In this document: piece after piece, positions 9,439 to 18,551 of the stretch
How positions within the stretch are numbered: the first letter of the stretch is position 1
How the letters are laid out: every line of letters starts with the position of its first letter
Source of the DNA: Pedobacter helvus
GTDB lineage: Bacteria; Bacteroidota; Bacteroidia; Sphingobacteriales; Sphingobacteriaceae
NCBI RefSeq assembly: GCF_005925325.1
Contig: NZ_SRMP01000001.1
Location: 62,001-126,000 of the forward strand
Length of the DNA: 64,000 bases
Reading direction: 5' to 3'
Translations under genes and position numbers: made by a program
The notes under the pieces: generated by a model
What the model was told of the DNA's origin: nothing
The model's database searches: none
The model's input: the letters and a program-made list of their open reading frames with translations, nothing else

Positions 9439-10033
9439 GCAACTAAAAGATCAATGGAACGAAAACGGGACGAGTTCTAATGAGATTTCTGAAAAAATGT
9501 TGAAGGTTAGGGAAGCACATACACCGATAGACAACATTAGAAAAAAGATGAAAAACGAATTTTTCGTGCAACTTTTGTCTTTAATTATAATGATTTTCGC
9601 ACCAAAAGTATTCGGTTTCTCCCAGCAATTGAGCGCCATATATTTCTTATTCTATGCTATTGCTTGTGGATTTACGGCTTATTACTTTTTTAAGTTTTAT
9701 ACTTTTTATACGCACTCTTATGATTTAAGTCTCGACAGTAGAAAAAACCTATTGTGGTTCTATTACGAAATGAAACTTAACGTAGAGTTATACAAAGCGC
9801 TTACCTACATTATCGGCTTTATTGCACTTGCTTTTAGCACCACAGCATTAGTATTGCTAAGAGGAGATATTTTAACCAAACTGCTTACCAAAATATCTAT
9901 GACCTATGTAGTACTCAATGCCTTTGTAGCCATCTTAATCATCGGTATAATCACAGAACTTTGGGCAAGATTTTATTATGGTAAATACCTGAAACAAATT
10001 AAAACAATTGTAGATGGTATGGACGAAGAATAA
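9428..10033 (+). CDS. Membrane protein translationally coupled to ECF sigma, possible anti-sigma
   Basis: 201 residues. A soluble N-terminal segment of about 50 residues (NFEQLKDQWNENGTSSNEIS) is followed by four predicted membrane helices (around 52-70, 78-95, 125-145, 155-175). The start lies inside the sigma gene. Topology (cytosolic N-terminus, membrane C-terminus) and coupling fit an anti-sigma factor, but I see no zinc-binding ZAS motif (HxxxCxxC) and the family is not one I can name. Confidence 0.65.
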   Translation: MNFEQLKDQWNENGTSSNEISEKMLKVREAHTPIDNIRKKMKNEFFVQLLSLIIMIFAPKVFGFSQQLSAIYFLFYAIACGFTAYYFFKFYTFYTHSYDLSLDSRKNLLWFYYEMKLNVELYKALTYIIGFIALAFSTTALVLLRGDILTKLLTKISMTYVVLNAFVAILIIGIITELWARFYYGKYLKQIKTIVDGMDEE

Positions 10034-10061
10034 TTAGTTAACAAATTCAATAATCGAATAA

Positions 10062-10673
10062 TTAAACCAGCTTCTCGCTCTTTAAAACATCTGTGATCAA
10101 CGCATAGGTGTTTTTTATTTTAGCCTTAATTTCTTGCGGAGCTACCCAAACTGCTTCGGTAATTCCCTCTTCTAATTGAGGAATCAATTTAGGACTACCT
10201 TTAACGGTCATTTGATACCAACTGGTTCGCTTTAAAATCAACTCGCCGCCCATTTCGTAAACATGATAGGTTTTGCAAATCCTATCGTTACGTTTATCTA
10301 CTTTAACGCCACACTCCTCTTCCACCTCACGTACCGCGGCGTCTTTAACTTTTTCCCCTTTATCTACTTTTCCTTTTGGCAAATCCCACTTTTTATTTCT
10401 AAAAATGAAAAGAAACTGTCCTTTTGCATTGGCAACCAAACCACCAGCAGCTTTAATCAAAGTTAAATCACCCTTAATTTTTTTAAATACAGCCGCTGGA
10501 TTTTTTGTTAATAACAGGTAGTTCTTCTTCTTGCTACTTTTAAGGTTTTTATAGAACGATTCAAAATCAAAACCCTCTACCTCAATCTGTTGTATCTTAT
10601 CTATCTGAGCAGGGATTTCATGAGTTATAAACAAAGTGTTATCGTTAATATAAATTCTGTATTTTTGCGCCAT
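10062..10673 (-). CDS. Nudix hydrolase
   Basis: 203 residues with a complete Nudix box GKVDKGEKVKDAAVREVEEE followed by CGV (residues 101-123), matching Gx5Ex7REUxEExGU, so a Mg-dependent nucleoside-diphosphate-X hydrolase. An N-terminal region of about 75 residues precedes the domain. The start codon CAT (10671-10673) interlocks with the ATG of divergent pyrE (10672), so each gene's promoter must lie in the other's coding sequence. Substrate not predictable from the box. Confidence 0.88.
   Translation of the reverse strand: MAQKYRIYINDNTLFITHEIPAQIDKIQQIEVEGFDFESFYKNLKSSKKKNYLLLTKNPAAVFKKIKGDLTLIKAAGGLVANAKGQFLFIFRNKKWDLPKGKVDKGEKVKDAAVREVEEECGVKVDKRNDRICKTYHVYEMGGELILKRTSWYQMTVKGSPKLIPQLEEGITEAVWVAPQEIKAKIKNTYALITDVLKSEKLV
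10660..10667 (+). promoter_or_regulatory. -7 box TATTTTTG immediately before pyrE
   Basis: TATTTTTG fits TAnnTTTG and ends four bases before the pyrE ATG. With the offset seen at rnpB (about five bases), transcription would start at the A of the start codon. It lies inside the first codons of the divergent Nudix gene. No convincing TTTG about 20 bases upstream. Confidence 0.45.
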
Positions 10674-11325
10674 GTATAATAAAAGTGATATTGAATTAAA
10701 GGTAGCTGAATTTTTATTACAAATTAAAGCAATTAAATTACAACCTGCTAATCCATTTACTTGGGCTTCGGGCTGGAAATCGCCTATCTATTGCGATAAT
10801 CGCATAACTTTGTCTCACCCATCGGTGAGAACCTACATCCGTCAAAAACTAGCTCAATTGATACAAGAAGAGTATGGCGCAGTTGATGTAATTGCCGGAG
10901 TAGCAACAGCTGGAATTCCGCAAGGAGTTTTAGTAGCGCAGGAGTTGGGCCTACCTTTCATTTATGTAAGATCTAAAGCTAAAGAGCACGGTACCGGAAG
11001 TTTAATTGAAGGCGAAATTGTAGAAGGCCAAAGAGTGGTAGTGATCGAAGATTTGATTTCTACAGGAAAAAGTAGCTTACAAGCAGTGGATGCTTTACGT
11101 GGCGCAGGCTTATCTGTAGCTGGTTTGGTAGCTATTTTCACTTACGGTTTCCAACAAGCAGACGATAATTTTGCAGCAGCTAAATGTAGATATTCTACAC
11201 TTTCTAACTACAAAGCATTAATTGATTACGCTGCAGAGCATGCAATAATTGCAAAATCTGACATCGAGTTCCTTAACAAATGGCGTGAAAACCCAGCTGA
11301 ATGGGGAAAGAGCGGAAACGTTTAA
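10672..11325 (+). CDS. pyrE: Orotate phosphoribosyltransferase
   Basis: Fifth step of pyrimidine synthesis: orotate plus PRPP gives OMP. 217 residues. The PRPP-binding motif VVVIEDLISTGKS sits at 122-134, with WASGWKSPIYCDNR (31-44) and the flexible-loop residues KAKEHGTGS (102-110). Divergent from the Nudix gene with interlocked start codons, and probably cotranscribed with the SRPBCC gene 30 bases downstream. The start is fixed by the conserved MYNKSDIELKVAEFLLQI opening. Confidence 0.96.
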   Translation: MYNKSDIELKVAEFLLQIKAIKLQPANPFTWASGWKSPIYCDNRITLSHPSVRTYIRQKLAQLIQEEYGAVDVIAGVATAGIPQGVLVAQELGLPFIYVRSKAKEHGTGSLIEGEIVEGQRVVVIEDLISTGKSSLQAVDALRGAGLSVAGLVAIFTYGFQQADDNFAAAKCRYSTLSNYKALIDYAAEHAIIAKSDIEFLNKWRENPAEWGKSGNV

Positions 11326-11355
11326 TTGTCAATACATACCAATAACCTCATATAA

Positions 11356-11751
11356 ATGACAATCATTGATAGTAACGTTGAAATTAATTTACCTGTAGCT
11401 CAGGTTTATCAATTTCTTGCTGATTTGAATAATCATCAGCAATTGATGCCAGAAAACATCTACAATTGGTCTTCAACTGCTGATACTGCAAGTTTTACCA
11501 TCCAAAATATGGCTAAGCTAGCAATTCACATCTCAGAAAGAGTAGAAAACGAAAAGCTAATTGCCGTTCCTACTGAGAAACCACCTTTCGATTTATCTTT
11601 GGCATGGTCTGTAAAAGATAATGGAAGCAGCACAACTGCTACGCTTACAATCTCGGCAGATTTAAACATGATGATGAAAATGTTAGCCGCTGGTCCACTT
11701 CAAAAACTAGCCGATCATCAGACTAAAAGATTAAAAGAAATTTTAGGATAA
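11356..11751 (+). CDS. SRPBCC (START-like) family protein
   Basis: 131 residues of a cytosolic START-like hydrophobic-ligand fold: N-terminal strand TIIDSNVEINLPVAQVYQFL, central strands, and a long C-terminal helix (LQKLADHQTKRLKEIL). No signal or membrane helix. Placed right after pyrE and before a terminator, so the two form one transcript. Ligand unknown. Confidence 0.8.
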   Translation: MTIIDSNVEINLPVAQVYQFLADLNNHQQLMPENIYNWSSTADTASFTIQNMAKLAIHISERVENEKLIAVPTEKPPFDLSLAWSVKDNGSSTTATLTISADLNMMMKMLAAGPLQKLADHQTKRLKEILG

Positions 11752-11760
11752 AGCTATAGA

Positions 11761-11786
11761 GGAAGTTCAAAAGACTTCCTTTTTTT
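11761..11786 (+). terminator. Rho-independent terminator of the pyrE unit
   Basis: GGAAGT (11761-11766) pairs with ACTTCC (11774-11779) across a seven-base loop, followed by seven T (11780-11786). It begins nine bases after the SRPBCC stop. Confidence 0.85.
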
Positions 11787-11836
11787 ATGCTTTAAATAAT
11801 TTGAAAATCAACAGCAGCATTTCATCGCAATTTCAA

Positions 11837-11904
11837 TCCCGCTATCCGCTACAATCTTTTTGTATGCTCCAAAAAGTATTTTCACTCCTATCGGGTTTAA
11901 TTAA
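11837..11904 (-). repeat. Structured dispersed repeat, copy 1 (conserved ends, variable internal stem)
   Basis: Read on the minus strand it begins TTAATTAAACCCGATAG, then AGTGAAAA, an internal hairpin (CTTTTTG/CAAAAAG around GAGCATA), and ends GGATAGCGGGA. The ends match the element at 54248-54331, while the internal stem differs. The intergenic stretch 11787-12108 holds this element and, at about 12080-12110, a CTTTGTGCTCTTCGTGCC-type sequence also common between Bacteroidetes genes and touching the stop codon of the convergent MFS gene. No coding sequence is credible here. Confidence 0.7.
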
Positions 11905-12108
11905 CAAAAACCTGTGCTTATCGGCTATTTTTCCCTAGCATTCGCATCCATAGGTTGAAACTGACGGCAATGAATATTAAATGGGCAATTCGTCATGCTG
12001 AATTTATTTTACTGCGTAACTTTTCGCTTAGTTACAGGTCTGTTTCAGTTTTACTATACATTTATGAGCATACCAAAAAATTCTTTGTGCTCTTCGTGCC
12101 TTTGTGGT

Positions 12109-13323
12109 TTATTCATCCCCCTTCAACTTCATCCTCTTCATTAAAAAATAGAAACCTATTGCAGTAAAAAGCATCAATAAACCAGTTCCGGTCCAAAGTA
12201 CGTTAAAGCCGTAATTAGCTGCTATTTTTGTCCCTAATAATGGAGCAAAAATTAATCCCGCAGAAAGAGATAAAGAGTTTAGTCCCATATATGCACCCCT
12301 ATTTTTTGTATTAGAACGCTGTAAGGTAACCGTAGCCATAAAAGGCATGGCTAACATTTCCGACACGCAGAGGATAAACATAGAAACGTATAGCAACCAC
12401 AATCCTTTAGTAACTAACAGCGACGCAAAAGCTAAACCACAACAAACTATACCTATAATAATTGCATTGGCTGCAGTAGTTCTCCTTTCCGCGATATGAA
12501 CAATCAGCATCTCTAAACTAAAAACCACCACACCACTGTAAGCCAAAATTACACCTATGTTTTTCTCAGATAGTTGATAGACTTCTCTATAATAAAGTGG
12601 CAAAGTACTCAACAACTGGAAGAAACAAACTGCAAATAGAATACTCAAAAAAGTAAAAACCAAGAAAGGAACATCTTTATAAGGCGATTGGTAGGAAGCT
12701 ATCGCATCCGCTGCACTGTCTTTTTCCTTCTTATTCCCTTCCTTATTTCTAAAATATACAAAAAAGATGATAGCAGCCAAGGTAGCTGCAAAAGCATTAC
12801 CGTAAAAAAGCAAATCGTAAGATATAGCTGCTAAAAACCCGCCTAAAGCCGGACCAATAGAAAAACCTAAATTTAAGGCCATCCTGTTAAGAGTAAAGCT
12901 TCTTACTACATTTTCTGGTTTCGAGTAATAAGCCAAAGAAACTGAATTGGCTGGTCTAAGGATATCACTAACAATACTTAAGGCCAAAATACCTGCGGCA
13001 AGCGCCGGCATGGTTGTCAGCTCAGGTAATAACAAAAACAGCGGCACTATTCCGGATAAACTAAACATCTGTACTTTAAAATGTCCAAATTTATCGGTAA
13101 GCCAACCGCCTAATGATGAGCCGACCACCGAACCAATTCCAAAACAGCTTAACAAAACACCGGCATTTTCTAGAGAGAAACCTAAATGTTTTACCATGTA
13201 AACACCCAGAAATGGCACCACCATAGCTCCACTCCTATTTACAAGCATCACCAAAGCCAACATCCAAGCTGGCGTAGACAATCCTTGATAAACTTTAAAG
13301 TAATTTTTAATGTAAGTGGTCAT
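12109..13323 (-). CDS. MFS transporter
   Basis: 404 residues with 12 predicted membrane helices in two halves. The loop after helix 2 reads GGWLTDKFGHFK, matching the MFS motif A (GxLaDrxGrk). No substrate-specific motif is recognised; drug or metabolite efflux is the usual annotation for this type. Single gene with its own promoter. Its stop codon lies within a repeat-like intergenic sequence. Confidence 0.85.
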   Translation of the reverse strand: MTTYIKNYFKVYQGLSTPAWMLALVMLVNRSGAMVVPFLGVYMVKHLGFSLENAGVLLSCFGIGSVVGSSLGGWLTDKFGHFKVQMFSLSGIVPLFLLLPELTTMPALAAGILALSIVSDILRPANSVSLAYYSKPENVVRSFTLNRMALNLGFSIGPALGGFLAAISYDLLFYGNAFAATLAAIIFFVYFRNKEGNKKEKDSAADAIASYQSPYKDVPFLVFTFLSILFAVCFFQLLSTLPLYYREVYQLSEKNIGVILAYSGVVVFSLEMLIVHIAERRTTAANAIIIGIVCCGLAFASLLVTKGLWLLYVSMFILCVSEMLAMPFMATVTLQRSNTKNRGAYMGLNSLSLSAGLIFAPLLGTKIAANYGFNVLWTGTGLLMLFTAIGFYFLMKRMKLKGDE

Positions 13324-13339
13324 TGAATTTGATGAAATA

Positions 13340-13347
13340 CAAAGGTA
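13340..13347 (-). promoter_or_regulatory. -7 box TACCTTTG of the MFS gene
   Basis: TACCTTTG on the minus strand ends 17 bases before the ATG, giving a predicted leader of about 12 bases. It is the same octamer as at rnpB. No clean -33 element was seen. Confidence 0.45.
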
Positions 13348-13453
13348 GAATTACCCTAATCGATTTTAGGTATTTAAGTTAAATATTATTGAAATTTAGA
13401 TTACATCTAGCTATTGGATAAAAAAATCGCTATTATCGTAAAGAACAAAAATT

Positions 13454-14164
13454 ATGGGTGTATTGTATATAGTTATAGGGCTGGGCATTTTATTGATAGT
13501 TTTTGCCCTCGTTTTTTCTGTACTCACTATTTGGTTTAGAAATACCGCCATGCGGATAATTTCACTGATTTTTACTGTTTTAGCATTTACGGTCTATTTA
13601 ATTTCCATCTTTGCCATTGGTCACTCTGATGAAGTACTTGGGATCTCCATGGATAAGTTGTTGTTTTTGCCAGTTGCTGTTGCCCTTTATCTGCAGAGTA
13701 ACTTCGCTATGAAAAGTGCTACTAAAATCTTTACAAGGAAAGTGTTTTTTGGCTTGTCCTGCTTGATTATCGTACGTCTTTTGGGCATCGCTGTAAGTGT
13801 TGCTACAGACGTACTCTATAGAAATTCGCTTGATGACATTGCACAGGCAATCTGGAAAACTAATTCATATGTACTTTTTCCATTACTTTTTGCAGGCATA
13901 AGCTATGTTTTTGCGGCAATATTCCATCCCAATTTAAAAGTATTTAAAGAATTCTTTACCAAAACATTTATCATTTTAGCTGCCATAGCGCTTATCGACG
14001 AATTACTAAACATTTTAATGATTTACGCTAAATACAAAAACTTGATTGTGTACGATGGGTATACCTATTCAATAATTTTGGTGGTTTCATTACTTCAAAT
14101 TGTAGTAGGCTGCGTACTCGGTTTATATATATTTAAAAACAAGCACGACAAATTTTCAGTATAA
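13454..14164 (+). CDS. Integral membrane protein, unknown function
   Basis: 236 residues, almost entirely hydrophobic, with about seven predicted helices (first at residues 2-26: VLYIVIGLGILLIVFALVFS). No conserved catalytic motif is visible and I do not recognise a family. Transcribed alone, divergent from the MFS gene and ahead of clpB. Confidence 0.6.
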   Translation: MGVLYIVIGLGILLIVFALVFSVLTIWFRNTAMRIISLIFTVLAFTVYLISIFAIGHSDEVLGISMDKLLFLPVAVALYLQSNFAMKSATKIFTRKVFFGLSCLIIVRLLGIAVSVATDVLYRNSLDDIAQAIWKTNSYVLFPLLFAGISYVFAAIFHPNLKVFKEFFTKTFIILAAIALIDELLNILMIYAKYKNLIVYDGYTYSIILVVSLLQIVVGCVLGLYIFKNKHDKFSV

Positions 14165-14339
14165 TCCACTTAAAATCAGACATTTATTCATTTTAAATAT
14201 TTTCTACACGACAAAATTTCCGATTTTAAAATCTTTTGGGCGATGGCATCTGTTTTGACCTTAGGTTAATAACCATAATTAAACACAAAAGTATTTACAC
14301 TTGCGTGCTTTTATGGTTAGATAAAAGGAAAACGATATT

Positions 14340-16937
14340 ATGAACTTCAATAATTTTACAATCAAAGCCCAAGAGGCTGTACAAAAAGCCTCTGAAATTG
14401 CACAAGGCAATCAACAACAGGCTATAGAAACAGCGCATTTGCTTAAAGGCTTGCTAACGGTTGATGAAAATGTGATTTCCTACGTTTTAAAGAAATTAAA
14501 CGTACATCTAAATACACTTAACCAAAAACTGGATGAGGATATTGCCAAATTTCCTAAGGTAAGTGGCAGCAATATTTATTTATCATCTAACGCTAATTCT
14601 GCTTTACAAAAGGCACAATCTTTCTTGAAAGAGTTTAAGGATGAGTTTGTCTCTGTAGAGCATATGCTTTTGGGAATTTTAGCTGCAAACGATGCTACAG
14701 CTAAACTTTTAAAAGACCAAGGTGTAAACGAAAAAGATCTTAAAAAAGCTATTACCGAATTGCGTGGTGATAATCGGGTAACCGATCAAAATGCAGAAGC
14801 TACTTATCAGGCTTTAGGAAAATATGCTCGTAATTTGAATGAATATGCCGAAAGTGGAAAATTAGATCCAGTAATTGGTCGTGATGAAGAAATTAGACGT
14901 GTAATTCAAATTTTATCTCGTAGAACCAAGAACAACCCTATTTTAATTGGTGAGCCAGGTGTAGGTAAAACGGCCATTGCCGAAGGTATCGCGTTCAGAA
15001 TTATCAAAGGTGACGTTCCTGAAAATCTAAAATCAAAAGTGGTTTACTCCTTAGATATGGGAGCCTTAATTGCGGGAGCTAAATACAAAGGTGAGTTTGA
15101 GGAGCGTTTAAAAGCTGTAGTAAAAGAAGTTGCACAGAGTGATGGCGAAATCGTGTTATTTATTGACGAGATCCATACTTTGGTAGGTGCCGGTGGTGGC
15201 GAAGGTGCTATGGATGCAGCAAACATCTTAAAACCTGCCCTAGCACGTGGCGAACTAAGAGCAATTGGTGCTACAACCTTAGATGAATATCAAAAATACT
15301 TAGAAAAGGACAAAGCTTTAGAACGTCGTTTCCAAAAAGTAATGGTTGATGAGCCTGATACGCAGGATGCAATTTCAATTTTACGTGGCTTAAAAGAACG
15401 TTACGAAACACATCACAAAGTACGTATTAAAGACGAAGCTATTATTGCGGCTGTAGAAATGAGCCAACGTTACATCTCAGACCGTTTCTTACCAGATAAG
15501 GCCATCGATTTAATGGACGAGGCTGCATCGAAATTACGTATGGAGATGGATAGTGTTCCTGAAAATGTAGATGCTTTGGAACGTGAGATCATGCGTTTGG
15601 AAATTGAGCGTGAGGCCATCAAGCGTGAAAAAGACGATAACAAGGTAAAAGAGCTGAGCGAGCAGATTGCCAATTTAGCCGCAGAACGAGATGAATTTAA
15701 AGCGAAATGGCAAAGCGAAAAAGATTTGGTTGATGCCGTAAATACCGAAATTGAACAAATCGAATCTTATAAGTTAGAAGCAGAACAAGCTGAACGTGCT
15801 GGTGATTATGGAAAAGTAGCAGAACTGCGTTACGGCAAAATCAAAGAAGCCCAAGATAAAGTTGAAAAACTAAAAGCTGATTTGGCAAGTAGACAAGACG
15901 AAAGCCGTATGCTAAAAGAAGAAGTTACGGCAGACGATATCGCTGGTGTAGTTGGTCGTTGGACTGGTATTCCGGTAACGAAATTGGTTTCTAGCGAACG
16001 TGAGAAGCTGTTGCATTTGGAGGAAGAATTGCATAAGCGTGTGGCTGGACAAGAAGAAGCCATTGAAGCTATTTCTGATGCCATCCGTCGTTCTCGTGCA
16101 GGTTTGCAAGACAAACGCAAGCCAATTGGTTCTTTCATTTTCTTGGGCACAACGGGTGTGGGTAAAACCGAATTAGCCAAAGCACTTGCCGAATTCTTGT
16201 TCAACGACGAAAATGCAATGACTAGAATTGATATGAGCGAATATCAGGAGCGTCATGCGGTGAGCCGTTTAATTGGTGCGCCTCCAGGATATGTGGGTTA
16301 CGATGAAGGTGGACAATTGACGGAAGCGGTTCGTAGAAAACCTTATTCGGTTGTATTACTTGATGAGATTGAAAAAGCGCACCCTGATGTATTTAATATC
16401 TTGTTACAAGTATTGGATGATGGAAGGTTAACTGATAACAAAGGTCGTGTAGTGAACTTTAAAAATACCATCATCATCATGACATCGAATATTGGTTCGC
16501 ACTTAATTCAAGATAACTTCAAAAATTTAGATGAAGATAACCGTGATGAGGTAGTAGCAAAAACAAAAAATGAATTGTTTGAGTTATTGAAACAAACCAT
16601 TCGTCCAGAGTTTTTAAATAGAATTGATGAGCTAATCATGTTTACACCGTTAAACAGAAATGAAATCAGGGATATTGTGAGTTTGCAATTCAAACACGTT
16701 CAGGATACGTTAGCCGAAATGGGAATTACCATGGAAGCTAGTACCGAGGCTTTAGATTGGTTAGCAGAATTAGGTTACGACCCTCAGTTTGGTGCTCGTC
16801 CGTTAAAACGAGTAATACAAAAGCGTATCTTAAACGAGCTTTCTAAAGAAATATTAGCCGGAAAAGTAGATAAGGATAGTAAAATCAAATTAGATATGTT
16901 CGATCATCAATTTGTATTCCTTAATGAGAATAAATAA
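14340..16937 (+). CDS. clpB: ATP-dependent disaggregase ClpB
   Basis: 865 residues, the normal ClpB length. Hsp104-family chaperone that rescues aggregated proteins with DnaK. N-terminal Clp repeat domain (1-145), first AAA+ module with Walker A GEPGVGKT (204-211) and Walker B LFIDEIHT, the long coiled-coil M domain (about 400-530) that separates ClpB from ClpA/ClpC, and second AAA+ module with GTTGVGKT (603-610) and [10 protein letters not shown]. No CIRCE element is seen upstream; a TACACTTG (14296-14303) is a weak -7 candidate. Confidence 0.97.
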   Translation: MNFNNFTIKAQEAVQKASEIAQGNQQQAIETAHLLKGLLTVDENVISYVLKKLNVHLNTLNQKLDEDIAKFPKVSGSNIYLSSNANSALQKAQSFLKEFKDEFVSVEHMLLGILAANDATAKLLKDQGVNEKDLKKAITELRGDNRVTDQNAEATYQALGKYARNLNEYAESGKLDPVIGRDEEIRRVIQILSRRTKNNPILIGEPGVGKTAIAEGIAFRIIKGDVPENLKSKVVYSLDMGALIAGAKYKGEFEERLKAVVKEVAQSDGEIVLFIDEIHTLVGAGGGEGAMDAANILKPALARGELRAIGATTLDEYQKYLEKDKALERRFQKVMVDEPDTQDAISILRGLKERYETHHKVRIKDEAIIAAVEMSQRYISDRFLPDKAIDLMDEAASKLRMEMDSVPENVDALEREIMRLEIEREAIKREKDDNKVKELSEQIANLAAERDEFKAKWQSEKDLVDAVNTEIEQIESYKLEAEQAERAGDYGKVAELRYGKIKEAQDKVEKLKADLASRQDESRMLKEEVTADDIAGVVGRWTGIPVTKLVSSEREKLLHLEEELHKRVAGQEEAIEAISDAIRRSRAGLQDKRKPIGSFIFLGTTGVGKTELAKALAEFLFNDENAMTRIDMSEYQERHAVSRLIGAPPGYVGYDEGGQLTEAVRRKPYSVVLLDEIEKAHPDVFNILLQVLDDGRLTDNKGRVVNFKNTIIIMTSNIGSHLIQDNFKNLDEDNRDEVVAKTKNELFELLKQTIRPEFLNRIDELIMFTPLNRNEIRDIVSLQFKHVQDTLAEMGITMEASTEALDWLAELGYDPQFGARPLKRVIQKRILNELSKEILAGKVDKDSKIKLDMFDHQFVFLNENK

Positions 16938-16986
16938 AACCGAATTTTTGTAATACTAACTATTCACAACTCTATCATATATCAAG

Positions 16987-17014
16987 AAAAGGCAGGCCGA
17001 AACCTGCCTTTTTT
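16987..17014 (+). terminator. clpB terminator
   Basis: GGCAGG (16991-16996) pairs with CCTGCC (17003-17008), loop CCGAAA, with A-run before and six T after (17009-17014). The remaining intergenic sequence to 17334 is AT-rich leader and promoter region with no ORF. Confidence 0.9.
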
Positions 17015-17334
17015 CATGCCAAAAACTGACAATCAATGCCAATTAGGCAATCTAAAATAAAATGATAAAATCATTCGATTGTCACTAAAACAGACTTTTG
17101 TCAAAGCAATATAATTTACAATTTCTTCATCAAGATTTAACAAATTATTAATCAATTGATTAATAAAAAAGCTTCGTTTTTGGCACGCCTGACAGTTTTT
17201 CATTGAGGCACAGCAATTGAAAATAGGTTGTCAAATGGTTCAAAAGATCATTTACAATAACACATAAATTTTATACAAATTGAAACCATCCGATTTATCG
17301 GACAGCTTCAAAAACAATTAAAACAATTTAAAAA

Positions 17335-17940
17335 ATGAAAAAACTTTTATTATCGTTAGTAGCTGTAGCAGCTTTAACTTTTGGTGCAAATGCACAAACT
17401 GAAAAAGGAAAAATTATTTTAGGTGGTAACGTTGGATTTAATAGTTCTAAAGTAGATGGCGCTTCAAAAGCAGATGTTAACTTTAGCGTAGTTCCAAGTG
17501 TTGGATATTTTGTGAGTGATAACTTTGCTATTGGTACTGGCGTTGGTTACGAGTATGAAAAAACAGTATCTGCAAACCGTGGTCAACTTGAGGCATTTAA
17601 AGTAGCTCCTTTTGGTCGTTACTATGTAAACTTAACAGATCAATTTAAATTCTTCGGTCAGTTATCTGTGCCTTTGGCTTTTGGTTCTCTTAAAAGTGTA
17701 GAGGCTAACGGAGATACTGGTTCAAAATATGCTAGCACTACTTCTATCGGTGTTAATGTTGCTCCAGGTTTTGCATTCTTCCCTAACAAGAAAATCGGTA
17801 TCGAATTTTCAGTTAATGGTTTAGGTTACGAGAACTTCTCAACTAAAGCAGAAGCTACTGGTGCTAAAGTAAAAACTAACAGCTTCGGATTTGAAGCAAA
17901 CACTTTTGCCCCTAAATTGGGTGTGCAGTTCCACTTTTAA
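17335..17940 (+). CDS. Outer-membrane beta-barrel protein
   Basis: 201 residues with signal peptide MKKLLLSLVAVAALTFGANA, cleaved before Q. The mature part has eight or so amphipathic strands (GKIILGGNVGFNSSK, FSVVPSVGYFVSDNFAIGTG, and so on) and ends in Phe (VQFHF), the outer-membrane sorting signal. Small OmpX/OmpW-like porin-type barrel. A long 5' untranslated region (about 320 bases from the clpB terminator) and its own terminator suggest a well-expressed monocistronic gene. Confidence 0.85.
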   Translation: MKKLLLSLVAVAALTFGANAQTEKGKIILGGNVGFNSSKVDGASKADVNFSVVPSVGYFVSDNFAIGTGVGYEYEKTVSANRGQLEAFKVAPFGRYYVNLTDQFKFFGQLSVPLAFGSLKSVEANGDTGSKYASTTSIGVNVAPGFAFFPNKKIGIEFSVNGLGYENFSTKAEATGAKVKTNSFGFEANTFAPKLGVQFHF

Positions 17941-17961
17941 TTAAAATAGATAATTGTTGAT

Positions 17962-17989
17962 AAAGGCTATCCATTTGGATGGCCTTTTT
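17962..17989 (+). terminator. Terminator of the beta-barrel gene
   Basis: AAAGGC-T-ATCC (17962-17972) pairs with GGAT-G-GCCTTT across ATTT, one internal mismatch, then a T-run to 17989. Confidence 0.85.
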
Positions 17990-18128
17990 GCGTAAAACTA
18001 CATTTACTGCTTCTTAATAAAACACAAGTGTTGGGCTTGTGGACTATGCTTTAATAGTAGCCTTCGATAAGCTAGGCCTACAAATAAAAAGTTATTTTAA
18101 ACTTAAACAGTTTCTAAGTAAATAGAAA

Positions 18129-18167
18129 TTTGTGATTACATTTATTAATCGTATTATTGCAATATAA
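18129..18167 (+). promoter_or_regulatory. arsR promoter with overlapping ArsR operator
   Basis: TTTG (18129-18132), 19 bases, then TATTATTG (18152-18159) is a near-consensus promoter. The -7 box lies inside CGTATTATTGCAATATAA (18150-18167), which recurs with 17 of 18 bases identical at 18531-18548. The core TATTGCAATA is palindromic. I infer an autoregulatory ArsR site that blocks polymerase. Confidence 0.75.
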
Positions 18168-18176
18168 CATAAAACA

Positions 18177-18506
18177 ATGGGAGTTACCAAAACAGAGTTC
18201 TTTAACGAACAGCAAAACCGACTGGCGATCTTATTAAAAGCCTTGGCACATCCGGCCCGCATTGCGATTCTACAACATATCATTAAACAAAATGCGTGTA
18301 TTTGTAATGATTTGGTCGAAGAATTGGGATTAGCGCAAGCTACTATTTCACAACATTTACGTGAACTTAAAACTATTGGCATCATCAAAGGAAGTATAGA
18401 AGGAACAAGCATTTGTTACTGTATTAACGAAACTGTTTGGCAACAAGCTAAAGACGAATTGAACAACTTTTTTGTTGATATTACAAGCGTTAACCGATGT
18501 TGTTAA
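18177..18506 (+). CDS. arsR: ArsR-family arsenic-responsive repressor
   Basis: 109-residue winged-helix repressor. The metal-sensing box ACICNDLVEELGL resembles ELCVCDL of As(III)-sensing ArsR, with two Cys spaced by one residue at the start of the recognition region; ATISQHLRELKTIGIIKG is the DNA-reading helix and wing. A further Cys pair ends the protein (VNRCC). Heads the ars operon and has an operator over its own promoter. As(III) or Sb(III) is the likely inducer. Confidence 0.92.
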   Translation: MGVTKTEFFNEQQNRLAILLKALAHPARIAILQHIIKQNACICNDLVEELGLAQATISQHLRELKTIGIIKGSIEGTSICYCINETVWQQAKDELNNFFVDITSVNRCC

Positions 18507-18530
18507 GGCATTAATTCGGCATTAAAACAT

Positions 18531-18548
18531 CGTAATATTGCAATATAA
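18531..18548 (+). promoter_or_regulatory. Second ArsR operator, before the DUF6428 gene
   Basis: CGTAATATTGCAATATAA differs in one base from the site upstream of arsR. It contains the 12-base perfect palindrome ATATTGCAATAT and a TAATATTG (18533-18540) that could be a -7 box, so the structural genes probably have a second ArsR-controlled promoter. Confidence 0.72.
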
Positions 18549-18551
18549 TTA

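Noticed and set aside
11955..12167. Plus-strand frame of 70 codons between the pyrE unit and the MFS gene
   Set aside because: It runs through repeat-like intergenic sequence and into the 3' end of the MFS gene on the other strand; no coding character.
14242..14260. GATGGCATCTGTTTTGACC upstream of clpB as a sigma-54 promoter
   Set aside because: Spacing puts GA, not GC, at the -12 site; no enhancer-type regulator is nearby.
17181..17194. TGGCACG resembling a sigma-54 -24 element upstream of the beta-barrel gene
   Set aside because: The GC expected ten bases after GG is AG, so the -12 element is missing.
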